DNA of 21,738 nt from Pinguiococcus pyrenoidosus. Lineage: Eukaryota; Sar; Pinguiophyceae; Pinguiochrysidales; Pinguiochrysidaceae. The stretch lies in the NCBI GenBank assembly GCA_019677205.1, contig JAAMXY010000652.1:1-21738 (forward strand), read 5' to 3'. Within the stretch, counting starts at the first letter, position 1, and each line of letters begins with the position of its first letter. Under the pieces are notes generated by a model that was not told where the DNA came from, searched no databases, and was given only the letters and a program-made list of their open reading frames with translations. Position numbers and translations under genes: made by a program. Of the stretch, positions 17,551 to 21,738 are shown piece by piece.

Positions 17551-18573
17551 ATGTTTGTGCGACGGTCCGCCGCCGCGCTCTTGGCGCTCGGCGCCCTGCT
17601 TGAAAGCTGCTCGAGGTGTGACGGCTTCGGAGTCCGGCGTGCCGCCACTTCCAGCCGCGCGTCGTTGATGCGGCGCTTCGCCACCGAGGAGGAGGACCAG
17701 AGGTTGGTCACCCAGAACACGAACCGGGATCTGATCTTCGATCAGCGCACCGGCCGCTTCTTCGAGAAGAATCTGGAGGAAGTCTGCCGCGAGGAGTTCT
17801 GCTTGGTAGATGAGGACACGGGGGAGCCCATCCTGCTGACGCGGGAGGAGAAGGAACGCATCTTCCTGGACACGCTCCAGTCGTATTACTACGACGGCAC
17901 CACGCGGGAGGGCCCGCAGCTCACGGACGAGCAGTTCGACATGCTCAAGGAGGACCTCAGCTGGGAGGGGTCGTCGATCGCCATGCTGAACAGGAAGGAG
18001 ATGCTGTTCATGAACGCGATGACCGCGTATCTGAAGGGGAAGCCGATCATTAGCGACTCGGAGTTTGACGAGCTTAAAAAGTCCCTGCAGGCAGATGGGA
18101 GCGTGATTGCCGTGCAGACGGACCCGCAATGCTACCTAGACTCCGGCGTGTGCAAGGTCACCTGGCTCCCTGATCGCCAGAAGAACCTGGCCCTCTTCGT
18201 GCCGGGCCTGTCGGTGGCCTTCGTGCTCTGGCTGGGCGTCGTCTGGGAGCTGGTGCCCCCCCTTCGGCAGGTCAACCCGCTCTTCTACCTGGTGGCCGGG
18301 TCGCCGTTCCTCTACGTGGTCTCCAGCCAGATCAAGAACCTCCTCTTCCAGGACCCTTTGATCGCGAAGGGCCCCTGCCCGAACTGCGGCGTGGAGAACA
18401 CCATCTACTTCGGAGACGTGCTTGGCGTCGAAGGCTTCGCCGACGTGGCGGAGTTGAAGTGCCAGAACTGCAAGGAGGACTTGCAGGTCATCCGCAGCAC
18501 CCTGCGGGTGAGCACCAACGCCAAGAGCGGCAGCAAGGGACCCGCTGCGAAGAAGGAGGCGCAGGCGGCGTAA
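17551..18573 (+). CDS. PGRL1: PGRL1-like thylakoid protein (photosynthetic cyclic electron flow)
   Basis: An intronless protein of 340 residues. PGRL1, with PGR5, supports antimycin-sensitive electron return from ferredoxin to the plastoquinone pool around photosystem I. Residues 1-25 are a signal peptide cleaved before Phe26 (CDG|FGVRR), then an Arg/Ser-rich transit region. Matches to plant PGRL1 are SYYYDG at 111-116, EQFDMLKEDLSWEGSS at 127-142, KGKPIISDSEFDELK at 162-176, two hydrophobic spans near 213-233 and 243-263, and CPNCGVENTIYFG at 276-288 followed by CQNC at 304-307. Cysteines at 79, 84, 194, 201, 276, 279, 304 and 307 give the redox and zinc-type pairs expected of the family; the first pair is CxxxxC. 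ATG 17551 gives a standard targeting sequence. It is divergent from the ABC1-kinase gene and convergent with PRP31. Confidence 0.92.
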   Translation: MFVRRSAAALLALGALLESCSRCDGFGVRRAATSSRASLMRRFATEEEDQRLVTQNTNRDLIFDQRTGRFFEKNLEEVCREEFCLVDEDTGEPILLTREEKERIFLDTLQSYYYDGTTREGPQLTDEQFDMLKEDLSWEGSSIAMLNRKEMLFMNAMTAYLKGKPIISDSEFDELKKSLQADGSVIAVQTDPQCYLDSGVCKVTWLPDRQKNLALFVPGLSVAFVLWLGVVWELVPPLRQVNPLFYLVAGSPFLYVVSSQIKNLLFQDPLIAKGPCPNCGVENTIYFGDVLGVEGFADVAELKCQNCKEDLQVIRSTLRVSTNAKSGSKGPAAKKEAQAA

Positions 18574-18871
18574 GCCGCGGAGGAAGAGCGAGGATGCGGT
18601 GTCGTTCGTACCAAGGACCAAGCGCTCAATTGTAGATTTGAAGCTTGGCTGTACAGGGTGTGTGTTAGAAAGGCTCGAGGGACGCACATCTCAGTTTTGG
18701 TGTACCGCTTGCGGTCGCGCGGCCTTGGGTTTGCGAACTTGGCTGGAACCCTCTGCGATTTGAATCAAACCCTCGGCAACTCTCGGATGCTCCCCGCTCT
18801 CGCAAACATCTATGGCACACGACAGCCTTTGCACGCGAGCTTTCGTCTCCTTCCTCGTCGCGGACCCGCTG

Positions 18872-20503
18872 CTACTTGGGCTTGGCGGAGAGGAAGCCAC
18901 TGTTGCTGTTGAACCACTTGCGGTTCGCCTCCTCCACCCGGCGCTTGGCCTCGGCCGTGGGGTCGACTAGCTCGAGCCCCTGGACGGGCGTGAATACCAG
19001 ACTGGAGCTGATGCCGCTGTTGCGATCCCGCTTCGCGTTGGGATTCGGCGTCTGCCCGCCACCCATGGCCTGCCTCTGGCGCTTCATCCCCAATTTGTTC
19101 GTCTTCGTCAGCTCCCGCACGGCGCGCAGGCGGCCGGAGCCAGCCTTCGACCCCAGCTGCCCGAAGCTCATGCCCATCGCGTCCTCGCCGTACTCCGAAG
19201 TGTCCATGTTCGCGAAGGTTGCCCGATTGGCCTCCTTGGCGAGCTCCGTGACCTTGAAGCGCTCCTTCGCTCGCCGCGCCCTCTTCCCGCCTCGCCTGTC
19301 CGGACAACCGATGAGTTGACGTCGGCGTCCGTGGAACTCCCGAATCTCATCGACACATCCATACCTTTTCCGCACGACGGGGTCTGGCTTCGGCAAGGCC
19401 TTTGTTCGGCTGCCCTGCGTCGGCTCCTGCCATTTCTCGATCTTGTCCTCGATCAGCTGGCGAAACTTCAGGCCCACGTCTCCAGTCTTATCGCCGCGGA
19501 AGGCATCCGTGCGCGCGGCGAGGATGACCTTGGCGGCGGTCACCTTGAGCGCCTTCATGCGCAGGTACGGTGGCGCCGACTGCACGAGGTCGCTGTAGGC
19601 GATGATGCCCATGTGCCGATCCACTGCCGCGTTGCTGAAGCCGGACAGCGTGTGAGCCTTGTCCTGGCCCAGCAGCTGCAGATTGGACGACGGAATCCGG
19701 CTCATGGCCTGCAGGCCCCCCGCGATGGCCATGAGGCGCGCGGCCACCTGTGCGCCGATGAGCGCGCAGGTGTTCGGCGCCAGGCTCATCATGCGACTCT
19801 CTACGAAGCTCAGAAGCTTCCGCCGGTCGGCGTCCAGGCCCAAGATCTCCTCGCAGCCTTTCAGGCACTCCTGAAGCACCTCTTCCTTCAGCGGCTCCCC
19901 GGACGTCGTGCTGCCCGTGACGCTCACCACCATGACCGTGGCGCTGGGCAGGATGTCGTTGAGCTGCACTCGGCTCAGATCCATGTTGTTCTTGATCACC
20001 CGCACCGTGCGCGCATAGTCCAAGGCCTTGGGCACCAGGGACTCCAGCTCGGGGAACTTGACGGCGTACTGCTCGGCCACAAAGCGGAACACCTTGTCCG
20101 TCTCCGCCTCGATCGCGCTCACATACTGGTTGCAAGCAACTACAAGCTGATACACCGGGTCCGCCTCCGCAGCGCCGGTCCACTCCTCTTCGTCCTCCTC
20201 GGTCTCCAGCGCCGCCTGCGGTGTTCCGTCGTATTCGGACGAGAAGTGAGCAAGGCAACCCAGCCACGCTTCGTCTGTGGCTCCATCGCGAACCTCCACC
20301 GCCTGCATATGCGTAATGTAAGCGCGCCCGCGCCGCAGCTGCGCAACATCGTCGAACAGCGTGTGGCCATCGGGCGCCACGGAAGATGATGGCTCTGCCT
20401 TGGACGCGATGGGCGCCGGCTTGGTGTCGGTCTCCTCATCTGACGACTCGCCCAGGGCGTCCAGGTCGTTAATGAAATCCTCGTTCAGTGCCGCCTCCGC
20501 CAT
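18872..20503 (-). CDS. PRPF31: Pre-mRNA splicing factor PRP31 (U4/U6 snRNP)
   Basis: Two exons (20503-19365 and 19295-18872) give 520 residues, close to the human 499. PRP31 binds the 15.5K protein and U4 snRNA and is needed to form the U4/U6.U5 tri-snRNP. Residues 119-165 match the coiled-coil tip and NOSIC region (FPELESLVPKALDYARTV). Residues 187-335 match the Nop domain (ATVMVVSVTGSTTSGEPL, then VESRMMSLAPN, then MAIAGGLQAMSRIPSSNLQLLG, then LSGFSN). The end carries KWQEP, the basic NLS-like RKRRGGKRARRAKERF formed by splicing, and FTPVQGLELVDP. The N-terminus is acidic, as usual. ATG 20503 (MAEAALNEDFINDLDALGES) is chosen over an open upstream extension to 20620. The gene is divergent from PEX3. 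Confidence 0.95.
   Translation of the reverse strand: MAEAALNEDFINDLDALGESSDEETDTKPAPIASKAEPSSSVAPDGHTLFDDVAQLRRGRAYITHMQAVEVRDGATDEAWLGCLAHFSSEYDGTPQAALETEEDEEEWTGAAEADPVYQLVVACNQYVSAIEAETDKVFRFVAEQYAVKFPELESLVPKALDYARTVRVIKNNMDLSRVQLNDILPSATVMVVSVTGSTTSGEPLKEEVLQECLKGCEEILGLDADRRKLLSFVESRMMSLAPNTCALIGAQVAARLMAIAGGLQAMSRIPSSNLQLLGQDKAHTLSGFSNAAVDRHMGIIAYSDLVQSAPPYLRMKALKVTAAKVILAARTDAFRGDKTGDVGLKFRQLIEDKIEKWQEPTQGSRTKALPKPDPVVRKRYGCVDEIREFHGRRRQLIGCPDRRGGKRARRAKERFKVTELAKEANRATFANMDTSEYGEDAMGMSFGQLGSKAGSGRLRAVRELTKTNKLGMKRQRQAMGGGQTPNPNAKRDRNSGISSSLVFTPVQGLELVDPTAEAKRRVEEANRKWFNSNSGFLSAKPK
19296..19364 (-). other. Stop-free 69-nt intron in PRP31
   Basis: The donor is AAAAG|GTATGG at 19365/19364 and the acceptor is CGGACAG|GCG at 19296/19295, phase 2. 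The intron is 23 codons long and has no stop in the reading frame, so a simple ORF call would retain it. Removing it fuses RKR directly to RGGKRARRAKERF, reproducing the conserved basic block of PRP31; the retained 23 residues match nothing in the family. Confidence 0.85.
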
Positions 20504-20542
20504 CGTGAGGATGCAAGGCAGCAAATTCAAATCAAACGCGTG

Positions 20543-20552
20543 TGGCGCCAAA
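20543..20552 (-). promoter_or_regulatory. Possible E2F-type site TTTGGCGCCA upstream of PRP31
   Basis: The sequence fits TTTSGCGC and includes the palindrome TGGCGCCA, 40 bases before the PRP31 start codon. In DNA this GC-rich such words also arise by chance, and TGGCGCCA occurs again at 13093-13100, so the call is weak. Confidence 0.3.
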
Positions 20553-20717
20553 AAGCGCGCGGACAACAACCCTTGGGCTCTTGTTGCTCCACTTCGATAC
20601 TTGCTTGCTCTTTCTTCCACTTTCGATCCTGAATAGACGTTTTAGTAATTATTGAAAATATCACTTTATTTTTATTGTATTCAAAATTTTTCAAAATATT
20701 AATTTTTAATCGATTAA

Positions 20718-20757
20718 AGTTGACTAGTTGACCAGTTGACCACTTTCGAAGTTGACC
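20718..20757. repeat. Phased 8-base AGTTGAC(C/T) repeat in the PRP31/PEX3 promoter region
   Basis: The hexamer GTTGAC starts at 20719, 20727, 20735 and 20751, that is at exact multiples of eight. The units are AGTTGACT, AGTTGACC, AGTTGACC, a decayed ACTTTCGA, and AGTTGACC. TTGAC(C/T) is the core of the plant WRKY-factor W-box, but whether a WRKY-type protein exists in this organism is unknown. Confidence 0.75.
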
Positions 20758-21033
20758 GTTTGAGTTCCCTTCATTACATTCTTCCTCTGATGAAGATAGT
20801 ATAACAGGCCCGCATGTAAATAGGCTCGCAAGCGCGATCTCGAGGGTACGGTACTCGACAGCTCAGGTACTTCACGCCTTGTTGAGCCATAGCAGGGCTG
20901 AGCAGCATGATCAACGACAATCTCGCGCCTTCTTCAACTCTTTGCACAACTCGTTTCTGGTCTGCTGAGGTCTTCGCGTGTCCGCGAGGCAAGGTGGCGT
21001 TTTGGAATCTTCCGACCCCGCCAAGTTGCTCCG

Positions 21034-21738
21034 ATGAGCATGTGGGCCACTCTGGAGGACTACGGGCGGCGCACGTACCGCTTCGTGCGCCGCCATCGCA
21101 CGCCGATCCTGCTGGGGACCGTAGCCGTGGGCGTGGGCGCCGTGGTGTACTTCCGGGCGTCGCAATTCCTTGATGAGGTCAACGAGCTCCGGGATGAGAT
21201 GGAGACGTCGCTGCGACTGCGGCGCAAGCGGGCGCGGCAGCTGGAGCGCACGAAGTTCGAAAGCCGTCGGGCAGTGGAAAGCTTCCTGCCATCTCTGAAG
21301 GCGCGCTTCGCCGTCCTGATCGACACCAATGGGGTGATTCACCAGCTGAAGGCCTCGAGGGAGCAAAAGTCCCCTGGCTACAAGCAGAAGCGCCTGGAGA
21401 TGTGGGAAGAGCTAAAGACCAGCTCCTTCGTGCGCTACGTCGCGATGCTGTACGCGCTCAGCATGCTCAACCTGCTGCTGCTGCTGCAGATGCACGTGCT
21501 GGGTCGCCAGACCTTCCTCGCGGAGCTTCGGCGGCAGCGGGATGGCCAGGAAGCGCCAGACGAGGAGGAGCCCATGGACGTGACAGACCGGCATCGCTTG
21601 CTGTCCGTGACCTACGAATACCTCCTGGGCGACGGCTTGAGGGGGCTCGTGGACGCCTGCCGCGACGCGGTGGAGCAGTGCTTGAAGGACTGGACGGTCG
21701 CGACCAAGAAGCAGGTGCCTTTTGAAGACTTGAAAGCC
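21034..21738 (+). CDS. PEX3: Peroxin PEX3, 5' part (3' end outside window)
   Basis: The visible 235 codons run off the window without a stop. PEX3 is the peroxisomal membrane anchor that docks the import receptor PEX19 and seeds new peroxisomes. Residues 1-22 are basic and residues 23-40 (TPILLGTVAVGVGAVVYF) form the single N-terminal membrane span, the standard PEX3 start. Further matches to the family are RAVESFLPSLKARF at 79-92, LEMWEELKTSSFVRYVAMLY at 121-140 with the hydrophobic helix that follows, and the YEYLLGDGLRGLVD block at 194-207. These correspond to the PEX3 signature regions around the PEX19-binding helices. Met3 is an alternative start. No intron is visible in the part shown. 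It is divergent from PRP31. Confidence 0.9.
   Translation, partial: MSMWATLEDYGRRTYRFVRRHRTPILLGTVAVGVGAVVYFRASQFLDEVNELRDEMETSLRLRRKRARQLERTKFESRRAVESFLPSLKARFAVLIDTNGVIHQLKASREQKSPGYKQKRLEMWEELKTSSFVRYVAMLYALSMLNLLLLLQMHVLGRQTFLAELRRQRDGQEAPDEEEPMDVTDRHRLLSVTYEYLLGDGLRGLVDACRDAVEQCLKDWTVATKKQVPFEDLKA

Larger units (their letters stand above)
20504..21033. other. Divergent spacer between PRP31 and PEX3
   Basis: A 530-base region without a gene. About 20636-20715 is strongly AT-rich, unlike anything else nearby, and passes directly into a cluster of 8-base AGTTGACC units (20718-20757). TTTGGCGCCA (minus strand, 20552-20543), which fits the E2F consensus TTTSGCGC, lies about 40 bases upstream of the PRP31 start codon. 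Its short distance to both start codons makes this a likely shared promoter region. Confidence 0.6.

Noticed and set aside
1-21738. Bacterial operon, prophage, transposon or CRISPR interpretation
   Set aside because: Genes are eukaryotic, contain spliceosomal introns and have wide spacers; no transposase, integrase, terminal repeat or spacer-repeat array was seen.

Overview
The window is nuclear DNA from a photosynthetic eukaryote. The genes are GC-rich and are broken by short GT-AG introns. All recognisable proteins are eukaryotic (ERCC1, an LMBR1-family receptor-like protein, PRP31, PEX3), and two proteins are plastid proteins. Both plastid proteins begin with a signal peptide whose predicted cleavage site is followed directly by phenylalanine (GCAGA|FRAARP and CDG|FGVRRA). 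That phenylalanine motif marks bipartite plastid targeting in algae with red-derived complex plastids (stramenopiles, cryptophytes, haptophytes and relatives). I cannot name the species.

Layout, left to right: (1) a minus-strand gene, 3' end outside the window, for a low-complexity, Gln/Ala/His-rich protein with one small winged-helix-like segment (1-2266); (2) a plus-strand ERCC1/RAD10 DNA-repair gene (3807-4739); (3) a minus-strand three-exon gene for a dysferlin-domain (Pex23/24/30-like) membrane protein (5168-7416); (4) a plus-strand four-exon gene for a nine-span LMBR1-family membrane protein with two C-terminal PH domains (8319-11512); (5) a minus-strand two-exon FAM133-like gene (11995-12878); (6) a minus-strand intronless gene for a plastid ABC1/UbiB-family atypical kinase (13507-16329); (7) a plus-strand PGRL1-like gene for photosynthetic cyclic electron flow (17551-18573); (8) a minus-strand PRP31 splicing-factor gene with one small stop-free intron (18872-20503); (9) the 5' part of a plus-strand PEX3 gene (21034 to the window end).

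Gene order alternates strand almost without exception, giving four divergent pairs and three convergent pairs; only the FAM133-like and ABC1-kinase genes lie head to tail. The genes do not form one operon-like system. Loose themes are plastid function (ABC1 kinase and PGRL1, sharing one 1.2-kb divergent spacer), peroxisome/ER membrane biogenesis (PEX3 and the dysferlin-domain protein) and RNA processing (PRP31, the FAM133-like protein, possibly gene 1). Seven introns were placed by hand. All are GT-AG, with a G as the last exon base before and the first exon base after. Spacers carry short tandem repeats (several with 8-bp units), a 7-bp array and a 25-bp palindrome. No RNA genes, transposons, viral sequences or CRISPR arrays were recognised.
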